From assembly GCF_025460765.1 (NCBI RefSeq), contig NZ_JAMWEG010000020.1:1-64000 (forward strand): a DNA stretch of 64,000 bases, written 5' to 3'. Position 1 is the first letter of the stretch, and the number at the start of each line of letters is the position of its first letter. The notes under the pieces are model-generated. The model was given only the letters and a program-made list of their open reading frames with translations. It was not told where the DNA came from and did no database searches. This stretch comes from Micromonospora sp. MA102. Lineage in GTDB: Bacteria > Actinomycetota > Actinomycetes > Mycobacteriales > Micromonosporaceae. Shown one piece after another: positions 56,815 to 64,000 of the stretch. The position numbers and the translations under genes were made by a program.

Positions 56815-59058
56815 TCAGCCGACGGCGTCCGGCGGGTCCGGCGGTTCGCGGAGGCGCGCGACCAGCTCGCGCGCCGCCTCGATGAACGGCTGGTCGGACT
56901 CGCCGGGCCGGTGCCCCTGGATCGGCGGTGGGACGCTGTCGCCCGGTGGCGCCACCACGGCGGCCGGGTCCCGCAGCCGGCGGTCCACCGCCGCGGCCGG
57001 GTCCCCGGCCCGCGCCGCCGGCGGGTGGGCGGCAAAGATCCGGCCTCCGACAGGGTCGGTCGCGCGCCACAGGTTCAACCACCGCCAGCCGACCCGCGCG
57101 CCGATCTCGCGCAGGGCGTCGTCGTCGACGTAGGCGGGGTAGAGCCGGGCGTAGAGACGGCGCAGCGGCGACCCGTAGGTGAGCAGTGCGACCCGGCTGC
57201 TGACCCGGGGCGGCAACTGGAGCATCGTCGCGGCGGCCAGGACCGAGCCGTGGCTGTGGCCGGTGAGCAGCACGGCGTTGCCGGACTCGACCAGGAAGGT
57301 GATGCGCCGGGCCAGCTCCGGCACGGAGCGCTCGGCGTAGCAGGGCGGCGCGAACGGGTGGGCGGCCCGGGGCCAGAACGTGCCGAGGTCCCACAGGATG
57401 CCGACGTGACGCCTGAACTCGGCGGTCCGGTAGGCGAAGATCGCGCCGAGCACCAGGCCGAGGATGATCGCCGCGATCACCCAGCTGCCGAACGCGATGA
57501 GGAAGGTGACCAGGTCGGCCGGCACCCCCGCGTACCGTTCGATGACGTCACCCGGCCACACCTCCATCCGGCCGAGGGTGGTGGTGGCCGTGCCGATCCC
57601 GGCGAGGCAGGCGTAGACCACGGCCAGCGGTATGAGGATCTCGGTGAACCGCGCCCGCGCCACCGCCTGCCGGACCTGCCCCAGCCGCGGCCCGGCCTCC
57701 GGCGGCGGGTCGGGATAGTCGCGGGCGACGATCGCCGCCGCGGCACGAAGCCGGCGCGGTCGGGAGAACAGGGTCACCAGGCCCGCCACGACCAGCGTGA
57801 TCAGCACGGCCCGGAAGAAGCCGAAGATCGCCCAGGTGTACGCCCGCGGCGGTCCGGCGGTGATGGCCACCGCCGTCGGCGCGTCGCGGTCCAGGAAGTC
57901 GGCCACCCGGTAGACCAGTTCGGCGGAGTACGCCACCGCCAGGCTGATCGCCGCGGCCGCCACCGCCAGCGCTCCCAGCCCGAGCAGCGGGGTGCCGTCC
58001 GGCCCGCGGTCCCGGCGGCACAGCAGCACGGCGCCCAGGGCGGCCAGCAGCGTCGTCTGGGTGACGAACAGCCAGGTGAGGATCGCGTCGTAGCCGGGCA
58101 GGCCGCCACCCTCGCGCCACGGCGCCGGGCCGGCCAGGACGTGAGCCGTGACGACGACGGTGAGGATCAGGGCGACCGTCCGCAGCGTGCTGGTGACCCG
58201 GTCGAGTCGCCGGTCCGTGGCGGCCCGGTCGATCAGCGGCGGCGTGCAGAGCAGGACGACGCAGGTGACCAGGACGGCCCCGGTGACGACCGCCAGCGCC
58301 AGGGTGCCGGCCGAGGCGCCGGGTCCGGCCCGGGCGGCGAGCAGCGTGACGTCGAGCGTCGCGAACGCCGCCGCGACGTGGATGGAGCGCAGCCGGCCCA
58401 CCAGCGGCTCGGAGTCCCACCGGCCGACGGTGCCGAGCTGATGGGCGGACACGTCGGCCTCAGGAGCACGGAACGCCTCGAACACCCGCCCCGGGCGGGT
58501 ACTGGCGCGCCAGAGCAGGCCGACGGCGGCGGCCGGCACCAGCGCCAGCACCGCCAGCCGCAGCCCGACCGGCCGCCCACCCAGCCAGGACAGCCAACTG
58601 CGCCCGGCCAGGCAGTGCGGTGACGCCGTGCACTTCCACGCGATCAGGTCCAGGGCCACGCCGGCGCACGCGAGGACGTACAGCGCGGTGAGCGTGAGCG
58701 CCAGCAACCGGCACAGCGACCGGACCGTCACGTCGGAGCCGCGGCCCGGCGGACGCATCCAGATCGCCACGTTGACCAGCATGAACGGCAGCAGGAACAC
58801 CAGCGAAAGGGTCCGGGCCACGGTCCCGGCGGGCAGGTCAGCCCAGCGGTACGCCTCCAGCGTCACCCGCTCGGCTCCGCCGGCGCCCGGCCTGCGGCGG
58901 GCGGGCCGGTAGAAGCCGCCGCTGCGGTCGCCCGCGACCTGCTGGACCTGCGGCAGGTCCAGGACCTGGCCGGCGCTCGCCCGGGAGGCCCCGTGCACCC
59001 GCAGTTCGACCACGTCGCCGGACGCCGCCGGCCCGCCCCGCGCTGCCGCATCCGACAT
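56815..59058 (-). CDS. Polytopic membrane protein with lipase-like GHSHGS motif
   Basis: 747 residues from ATG 59058. The first 30 residues contain VVELRVHGASRASAGQVLDL, a strand followed by HG like the oxyanion segment of lipases. About eleven hydrophobic helices fill residues 80-530 (for example LSLVFLLPFMLVNVAIWM, AVLALVPAAAVGLLW, ILIPLAVVYACLAGIGTATT, FLIAFGSWVIAAIILGLVLG). The cytoplasmic C-terminus has NAVLLTGHSHGSVLAAATML, a Ser nucleophile elbow, and ALLTYGSPLRRLYARLYPAY, again lipase-like. The protein therefore looks like an alpha/beta hydrolase whose fold is split by a membrane domain. Actinobacterial homologues exist but, to my knowledge, have no assigned function. Encoded beside the glycosidase-like gene on the same strand. 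Confidence 0.7.
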   Translation of the reverse strand: MSDAAARGGPAASGDVVELRVHGASRASAGQVLDLPQVQQVAGDRSGGFYRPARRRPGAGGAERVTLEAYRWADLPAGTVARTLSLVFLLPFMLVNVAIWMRPPGRGSDVTVRSLCRLLALTLTALYVLACAGVALDLIAWKCTASPHCLAGRSWLSWLGGRPVGLRLAVLALVPAAAVGLLWRASTRPGRVFEAFRAPEADVSAHQLGTVGRWDSEPLVGRLRSIHVAAAFATLDVTLLAARAGPGASAGTLALAVVTGAVLVTCVVLLCTPPLIDRAATDRRLDRVTSTLRTVALILTVVVTAHVLAGPAPWREGGGLPGYDAILTWLFVTQTTLLAALGAVLLCRRDRGPDGTPLLGLGALAVAAAAISLAVAYSAELVYRVADFLDRDAPTAVAITAGPPRAYTWAIFGFFRAVLITLVVAGLVTLFSRPRRLRAAAAIVARDYPDPPPEAGPRLGQVRQAVARARFTEILIPLAVVYACLAGIGTATTTLGRMEVWPGDVIERYAGVPADLVTFLIAFGSWVIAAIILGLVLGAIFAYRTAEFRRHVGILWDLGTFWPRAAHPFAPPCYAERSVPELARRITFLVESGNAVLLTGHSHGSVLAAATMLQLPPRVSSRVALLTYGSPLRRLYARLYPAYVDDDALREIGARVGWRWLNLWRATDPVGGRIFAAHPPAARAGDPAAAVDRRLRDPAAVVAPPGDSVPPPIQGHRPGESDQPFIEAARELVARLREPPDPPDAVG

Positions 59059-59222
59059 GGGCCCCCCGAGTCGTCTTCTGGGGGCCAGACCGGGTGAACC
59101 CGGCCGAGGAGGGCCCCGCCGCTCGGGGCGGTCTACCCCGCCCGGCCGGGCCCAACCGCGTCCCGGCGTCACCTCCGGGCCGGCCCGCCGCGGGCCCTCC
59201 GGGCCCGCCGGTGCGGTCCCGG
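59059..59222. other. GC-rich intergenic region with hairpin potential
   Basis: 164 bp between the glycosidase-like gene stop and the membrane hydrolase start (both minus). Stretches such as ggcccgccgcgggccctccg can form stable hairpins and may end the upstream operon. No gene recognised. Confidence 0.4.
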
Positions 59223-62200
59223 TCACCGTGCCGGCGGGTCGTAAGCCGGAGCCGGTCCGGCCGTCCGCCGTCCCCGGCCGGCGGCCAGCAGCAGGCCGGC
59301 GCCGGCCAGGACCGCTCCGACGGCGGCGGCGCGTCCCGCGAGGTCGGCGGGAATGCCCAGGTAGACCGTGATGCCGAGGATGCGGGACAGGCCCCAGGGC
59401 AGCAGCGCCAGCTGGTCGTTCCACACCGTCAACGCGCGTTCCAGGCCGACCACGGCGACCAGACCGGCCAGCACGCCGAGCGGGACGCCCGCGGCGGTCA
59501 GGGTCAGCCCGACGACCCGGCGTCGCCGCACGGCGTACCGGTCGCGGAGGACGACGGCGGTGGCCACGAACAGCCAGCCGAACGCGGCGAACGCGGCCGT
59601 GAGGTAGGCGGCGCGCAGGGCCGGGGCGGTCCAGAAGGCGAACCAGTAGCCGCCCGGCCCGCGGCCGGCGAGCGCCGCCAGGAGCAGCACGCTGCGCAGC
59701 AGCGCGACGCCGCCCACCACGGCCCACAGGTGGAACGGATCCCGCCGGCCGACGGCGACGCGGACGACGAGGGCGAACAGCGCCCATCCGCCGAGGCTGA
59801 CCAGCAGGTGCGCGGGGGCGGCGAACCACGTGAACACGAGCCGGCTGGCCACCAGGACCAGGGCCGGGACCAGCCACACGAGGACCCGGTCCGCCCCGGA
59901 CCGGGGCACCGGCAGCGCGGCCACCCGCCACGGCCGGACCGCGCCCAGCAGCAGCCCGCGCGCGGCGGCGGCGCCGAACCCCCGCCCGCGCAGGCCGAGC
60001 AGCACCACCACCAGGATCAGCGCGAGCAGCGCCCGGGCCGCCCAGGCCATGGCGGGGTCCCGGTCCGCGCGTGCCGCCCCGAGGTCGGCGGCCGTGAAGT
60101 TGTACGCGGGCAGGTCCGGGTCGGCGCCGTAGCGCTGCCGGTGCGCGTCCCGCGCCTGCTGGTACGCGGTCGCGGCGGCCCGCCAGCCGTCGTGGGCGGC
60201 AGGGGCGCCGGTGTCCAGCCACTGCGCGTGCCGCAGCACCATGGTCCGGTAGGCGGCCAGCGCCTCGAACAGGTTCACCTCGTAGTCCAGGGTGCCGGTG
60301 AAGTGCTCGCGGAGCGCCGCGTCCCGCCAGGTCGCCGGATCGGTGGCGGCCACCAGGTCCCGCATGCGCCGGGCCAGCGCGACGGCCTGTCCACCCTCGT
60401 CGATCGCCTCCTCGACGCGGCCGCCGGTGACCGCGTAGATGCTGTCCAGGGCCGCCGAGTCGCCGGTCGGGATGTCCCACTCGAAGATCCACATCATCGG
60501 CGGCGGCTCCAGCCCGAGCGCCCGCACCGACCGGTCGGCGTACGGGCCGATGTAGAGCCCGCGGGTGACCGCCGGCCGGGACAGCGCCATGGCCTGCCCG
60601 ATCGCCGCGACGGTGTCCGGGTCGGCGGAGAACGTGCGGTACGCCCAGTCCGCCGTGACCTGCGCCGGGTCGGTGTCCGGATCCCAGGCCAGCCGCGCCA
60701 CGGCGTACGTGTTGAGATCGTAGAGCTGCCAGAACCCGGCCTGCCGGTAGAGCGACATCGGTCCGGCGCGCAGCGGGCCGCCGTCCTGCGTCCAGTTCCA
60801 GACGCCCTCGACCCTCGGGTTGGCGGCGAGGAACGCCCGCAGCGCCTGGCGGTGCAGCGGGCCGAGGTCGTTGGGCAGCGAGCCGAACCCCTCGAACTCG
60901 CGGCGGGCCTGGAACTCCACGATGCGGCGGTGCGCACCGGCCAGCAGGGTGGTGTTCAGCGGCAGGTGGCTGTAGAAGTCGCCGAGGGTGTACTTGGTGG
61001 ACACGATCAGGTGCGGGTCGTCGATACCGCCGAGCACCCGCGCGTACGACTCCGGGTTGGTGTGCAGGTCGCCGACCGCGCCCACGCCGACCGTCCAGGT
61101 CCGGAAGATGACCTCCCGGCCGGCCCTTCCCGCGGTGTCCAGCAGCGCGCGCAGCATCGCCTGCACGGACGCCTCCGTGGTGACGGCCAGCTTCGAGGAG
61201 TAGTCCCAGCCGTCCTGGGCGTACACCTCGCCGCCCTCGCCGACGCGGACCATCAGCCCGTCGACGAACGGCATGCTCTCGAACAGCTCGGCCAGCCCCG
61301 CCTGGTAGACGGCCCAGAGCCGGGGATCGGCCACGTCGAGCCCGCCGACGGTCCGCGTCAGGTACGCCTCCAGCGGCGGCGACACGGCGAGCATGTCGGT
61401 GAGCAGGAAGACCTTCACGCCCATCTGCTCGGCGTACCCGAAGACCGGGCCGAACGCCGCGACCATGGCCCGCGCACGGTCGACGTGGGTGTCGCCCGGC
61501 GGGTACACCGCGTGCCCGTCGCCGACCTTTGCGAAGGTGACGTACTCCAGGAAGCCCGGCACCACGACGGCGTTGTAGCCCTGGGCCACCGAGTGGTCGA
61601 CGAACTGCCGGAACTGCGCGCCGACGCGGGCCACCGCGCCGGCGTCCACCCACGGCGCCCGCGGCAGGAGCGCCGGCCCGACCACGTCGGTGTTCAGGCG
61701 GTAGTCGTCGCCCGCGGCGAAGGCGGCCGGGTCCGGCTCGCGGCCCACCGAGCCGGCATCGGTGAGCCGCAGGCCGAGCCGGGGCGTGACCAGCCGGCCC
61801 GCGTCGGCGGTGGGCAGCACCTCGGCGCCGGAGCGGATCCGGTCGGCGAGCCGGTACAGCCCGGCCGCGGCGCCCGCCACGTCGGTCCCGTCGACGGCCA
61901 GTTCGGTCCCGCGGACGCCGAGCCGGTAGGACTCCGGCGCCGCGCCCGGCGCGGGGCGCACGGCCGCCCGCAGCACGGTCACCGCCGACGGGTCCGGTGC
62001 GGTCGCGCTCGCCGGGGTCGTGCTCTCCGCCGGCGCCGGCGCGGCAGGGGTGACGGCCGGGCGGGGCAGGCCCCGCGCGGCCAGGGCGTCGGCGACCGCG
62101 GCCGCGGCCTTGCGGGTGCGCGGTTCGTCGGGCACGACCACGGACGACAGCGGCGGCGCCGGCGCGGCGACCCGCCGGGGCGCGGCGGCGGCGTCCTCGT

Positions 62201-62336
62201 GCGGCACGGCCGCGGGGGCGTGGCTCAGCCCGAGCGCGTCGTCGACTCCCCAGGCCACACCCGCGCCGAGCACCAGCAGGACGAGCGCGGCGGCGAGCAG
62301 CGGGTACGGCCTCCGGGCCGGAGTGACGTGAATCAC
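59223..62336 (-). CDS. Membrane-tethered glycosidase-like protein (GH67/GH115-related?) with polytopic C-terminus
   Basis: About 1037 residues from GTG 62336, which overlaps the MFS stop (GTGA). An N-terminal helix (YPLLAAALVLLVLGAGVAWG) leads to an Ala/Pro-rich linker and a GH20b/GH67N-like beta domain (about 60-190; VVVPDEPRTRKAAAAVADAL). A barrel-like domain (about 210-620) follows, with GYNAVVVPGFLEYVTFAKVG, FVDGLMVRVGEGGEVYAQDG and VEGVWNWTQDGGPL, features that recall alpha-glucuronidase-type enzymes. The last 300 residues carry about eight membrane helices (ALLALILVVVLLGLRG, FGWLFVATAVVLRDRY and others). A glycosidase joined to a polytopic domain is unusual. Substrate is unknown; family assignment is tentative. 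Confidence 0.6.
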   Translation of the reverse strand: MIHVTPARRPYPLLAAALVLLVLGAGVAWGVDDALGLSHAPAAVPHEDAAAAPRRVAAPAPPLSSVVVPDEPRTRKAAAAVADALAARGLPRPAVTPAAPAPAESTTPASATAPDPSAVTVLRAAVRPAPGAAPESYRLGVRGTELAVDGTDVAGAAAGLYRLADRIRSGAEVLPTADAGRLVTPRLGLRLTDAGSVGREPDPAAFAAGDDYRLNTDVVGPALLPRAPWVDAGAVARVGAQFRQFVDHSVAQGYNAVVVPGFLEYVTFAKVGDGHAVYPPGDTHVDRARAMVAAFGPVFGYAEQMGVKVFLLTDMLAVSPPLEAYLTRTVGGLDVADPRLWAVYQAGLAELFESMPFVDGLMVRVGEGGEVYAQDGWDYSSKLAVTTEASVQAMLRALLDTAGRAGREVIFRTWTVGVGAVGDLHTNPESYARVLGGIDDPHLIVSTKYTLGDFYSHLPLNTTLLAGAHRRIVEFQARREFEGFGSLPNDLGPLHRQALRAFLAANPRVEGVWNWTQDGGPLRAGPMSLYRQAGFWQLYDLNTYAVARLAWDPDTDPAQVTADWAYRTFSADPDTVAAIGQAMALSRPAVTRGLYIGPYADRSVRALGLEPPPMMWIFEWDIPTGDSAALDSIYAVTGGRVEEAIDEGGQAVALARRMRDLVAATDPATWRDAALREHFTGTLDYEVNLFEALAAYRTMVLRHAQWLDTGAPAAHDGWRAAATAYQQARDAHRQRYGADPDLPAYNFTAADLGAARADRDPAMAWAARALLALILVVVLLGLRGRGFGAAAARGLLLGAVRPWRVAALPVPRSGADRVLVWLVPALVLVASRLVFTWFAAPAHLLVSLGGWALFALVVRVAVGRRDPFHLWAVVGGVALLRSVLLLAALAGRGPGGYWFAFWTAPALRAAYLTAAFAAFGWLFVATAVVLRDRYAVRRRRVVGLTLTAAGVPLGVLAGLVAVVGLERALTVWNDQLALLPWGLSRILGITVYLGIPADLAGRAAAVGAVLAGAGLLLAAGRGRRTAGPAPAYDPPAR

Positions 62337-63622
62337 GCTCGCATCGTAGAGGTGCTCCCGCCGTTGCCCAGGTGCGCGGGCTGCCGGTCGAACCGGGTGG
62401 GTCGCAGGGCGGCGGCGACACCGGCGCCCAGCGCGATCGTGAGCACGGCGGAGATCAGCAGGGTGTGCCGGCCGCCGACCACCGCGACGACCGGACCGCC
62501 CAGCAGGGTGCCCAGCGCGGTGGCCGGAGTGGTCAGCGCGGTGCGGGCGGCGAGCACCCGGCTCAGGGCCCGCGGTGGGGTGTCCCGCTGGAACAGGGCC
62601 GTGGAGATGGCGGTGAACGGGCCGTAGACCAGGCCGCCGAGGGCCAGCCCGACCAGCCCGGGCGCGACGGCGTCGGTGAGCCCGAGGGGGAGCAGGGCGG
62701 CGCCCCAGCCCACGATGATGCCCACCACGACCGGCCAGGGCGGGCGGCGCCGCAGCAGCGGAGCCCCGAGCGCGCCCGCCGTCGCCCCGACGCCGAACAC
62801 CGTCCAGTAGAGACCCAGCAGGCCCGGTGAGCCGTGCAGTCCCTGGGCCACGTGGACGGGCAGGGCCACCTCGACCGGGCCGTAGAGGAAGAAGAACGCG
62901 CAGGTGACCGCGATCAGCCCGAGCAGGCGTGGCCGGTCCGCGATGGTGCGCCAGCCACCCGCCGACGGCTCGGCCGCCGGCACGCCGAAAGTGGTGGCCC
63001 GCCGGGCCGGGACCGTCCAGCCGGCCACGGCCAGCACCGCGAAGCTCGCCGCGTCGACCGCGATCACCCAGCCCGGGCCGACCAGCGCGGTCAGCCCGCC
63101 GGCCAGGGCCGGGCCGACCACGAAGGCGGCCTGCGCGAACGTGGACAGCAGCGCGTTGCCGGTGAGCCGGTCCTCCTCCGCCGGCAGCACCTCCGCCACG
63201 AGCGTGTACGCCCCGGCGTTCCCCCACGCGTGCAGCAGGGAGGACACCGCCAGCAACGCCACGTACGCCACCGGGTCCAGCAGCCCCGACACCGCCAGGA
63301 TCGCGACCGCGCCGAGGGCCGTCGCCCGTACCGAGGCGTCGGCCGCCACGAGGTGCGCGGCGCGCATCCTCCGCACCAGCCGGGCGAGCACGGCCGCGCC
63401 GAGCGGGGCCGGCAGCGCGTACGCGGCCACGGCCAGCCCGGTCCAGACGCCGGCCTGGCCGGCCGGCGCGATCTGGACCGCGAGCCACGCCACGGCGACC
63501 ATGCTCATGCCGTCGCCGAGGGAGGAGACCAGCATTCCGGGCAGGGTCCGGCGAAGCACCGGCTGTCTCAGCAGCCGCCCGACCGAGCCGGCCCACGACC
63601 GCACACCAGACGCTGGGTTCAT
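62333..63622 (-). CDS. MFS transporter (MFS_3/EntS-like)
   Basis: 429 residues from ATG 63622 with about twelve hydrophobic helices. Helix 1 and loop LRRTLPGMLVSSLGDGMSMV, PAPLGAAVLARLVRRMRAAH and ALLSTFAQAAFVVGPALAGG fit the EntS/MFS_3 exporter group. A longer frame reaching 63718 is open but its N-terminus is Gly/Arg-rich and not MFS-like. The stop overlaps the GTG start of the glycosidase-like protein by GTGA, implying strict translational coupling and a shared pathway, such as export and trimming of a glycosylated product. Divergent from a LuxR gene. Confidence 0.88.
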   Translation of the reverse strand: MNPASGVRSWAGSVGRLLRQPVLRRTLPGMLVSSLGDGMSMVAVAWLAVQIAPAGQAGVWTGLAVAAYALPAPLGAAVLARLVRRMRAAHLVAADASVRATALGAVAILAVSGLLDPVAYVALLAVSSLLHAWGNAGAYTLVAEVLPAEEDRLTGNALLSTFAQAAFVVGPALAGGLTALVGPGWVIAVDAASFAVLAVAGWTVPARRATTFGVPAAEPSAGGWRTIADRPRLLGLIAVTCAFFFLYGPVEVALPVHVAQGLHGSPGLLGLYWTVFGVGATAGALGAPLLRRRPPWPVVVGIIVGWGAALLPLGLTDAVAPGLVGLALGGLVYGPFTAISTALFQRDTPPRALSRVLAARTALTTPATALGTLLGGPVVAVVGGRHTLLISAVLTIALGAGVAAALRPTRFDRQPAHLGNGGSTSTMRA

Positions 63623-63753
63623 CTCCGCCGCTCCGTTCGCCGTCACCGATCTGCCTGCGCCTGAGCCTCGCCCGCGGGAGGCGGTACCGGCATCGGTGCC
63701 GACCACGGAAACCACCACGGATCGACGGCACGGGGGTGGGCGAGAATGGACCC

Positions 63754-64000
63754 GTGACGGCGACGGGGGAGGTCTCGGCCCGCGAGGCCGAGGTGTTGGC
63801 GCTGGTGGGGGAGCACCTCAGCAACGCCGAGATCGGAGCACGGCTCTTCATCTCGGTGCGCACCGTGGAGAGTCACGTCTCCTCGCTGCTGCGCAAGCTG
63901 GCGCTGCCGGACCGGCGGGCGCTCGCCCAGCGCGCGTCCGAGCTGGGTCGCGCCGACCGGTCCCACCCGGCACCGGCCCTGCCGACGCCGCTGACCTCGT
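63754..64000 (+). CDS. LuxR-type HTH regulator, truncated by the window edge
   Basis: Partial: 82 codons from GTG 63754 (TATGEVSAREAEVLALVGEH) with no stop before 64000. The HTH is at the N-terminus: LSNAEIGARLFISVRTVESH then VSSLLRKLALPDRRALAQRA. The last visible residues, ALPTPLTS, match the linker that leads into a STAND ATPase domain in HTH-first LAL-like regulators, so a large protein probably continues beyond the window. It diverges from the MFS/glycosidase operon and is its likely regulator. Confidence 0.8.
   Translation, partial: MTATGEVSAREAEVLALVGEHLSNAEIGARLFISVRTVESHVSSLLRKLALPDRRALAQRASELGRADRSHPAPALPTPLTS

Noticed and set aside
59094..62627. A 1177-aa plus-strand open frame
   Set aside because: It is antisense to the glycosidase-like gene. 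Its translation is dominated by Arg, Gly, Pro, Gln and His without any domain, typical of a GC-rich shadow frame.
1..64000. CRISPR arrays, tRNA/rRNA genes, insertion sequences, prophage genes
   Set aside because: No regularly spaced repeats, no transposase or integrase motifs and no tRNA-like cloverleaf were noticed; short inverted repeats here are explained as terminators or operators.

Overview
The window looks like chromosomal DNA of a high-GC filamentous actinomycete, most likely Micromonosporaceae (Micromonospora-like). Codon third positions are almost all G or C, and GTG and TTG starts are common. There are many regulators: at least six LuxR-type HTH genes plus one relic, two AfsR/SARP-type regulators, ArsR, AraC, Fur, Rrf2, GlxA and ECF sigma genes. 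The genus is an inference from gene content. I found no rRNA, tRNA, CRISPR array, IS element or phage gene.

Layout. 0.08-5.3 kb: a glycerophosphodiesterase with a lamin-tail domain, two lipoproteins, two small secreted proteins and two related LuxR-HTH genes. 5.3-10.5 kb: an FAD oxidoreductase, a PPOX-type flavoprotein, a D-alanyl-D-alanine carboxypeptidase and a Kup potassium transporter. 10.6-11.3 kb: two decayed genes abutting at one junction. 11.4-14.1 kb: rifampicin phosphotransferase (rph), preceded by a perfect 19-bp palindrome that matches the rifamycin-associated element. 14.2-17.8 kb: a HAD hydrolase, a LuxR relic, an AraC gene broken by an 8-bp tandem duplication, and a globin-like protein with a Cys-rich tail. 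18-26.5 kb: an ArsR-type regulator, a TPR protein, an MFS pump with a SnoaL-like partner facing a large LuxR (LAL) regulator, then a GlxA-type regulator facing a saccharopine-dehydrogenase-like protein.

26.5-29.3 kb is a furA-katG operon. 30-35.6 kb holds two AfsR-like paralogues flanking an ECF sigma gene. 35.6-39 kb is a large secreted subtilase. Next to it (39.0-39.15 kb) lies a relic of the katG 3' end together with its terminator. 39.2-44.9 kb is a lipoprotein/adaptor/ATPase/permease operon facing its probable two-component system. 45-52 kb has a GT1 glycosyltransferase and a second ABC exporter facing a second LAL regulator. 52-55.4 kb has a cupin-hydrolase pair, a spore-photoproduct-lyase-like radical SAM protein and an ArsR-SRPBCC pair. 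55.5-56.8 kb is an RsrR-type [2Fe-2S] Rrf2 regulator facing an NmrA-like gene, with twin inverted repeats between them. 56.8-63.6 kb contains an unusual polytopic membrane hydrolase and a membrane-tethered glycosidase-like protein translationally coupled to an MFS protein. A LuxR-HTH gene runs off the right edge.

Themes. Many transport or redox units are paired with a divergently transcribed regulator, often with a clear inverted repeat between them. Redox defence recurs (FurA-KatG, RsrR-NmrA). Antibiotic response is represented by rph and several exporters. Genome decay is visible at four or five places. The least explained parts are the 2.1-5.3 kb secreted-protein cassette and the 56.8-64 kb membrane enzyme cluster.
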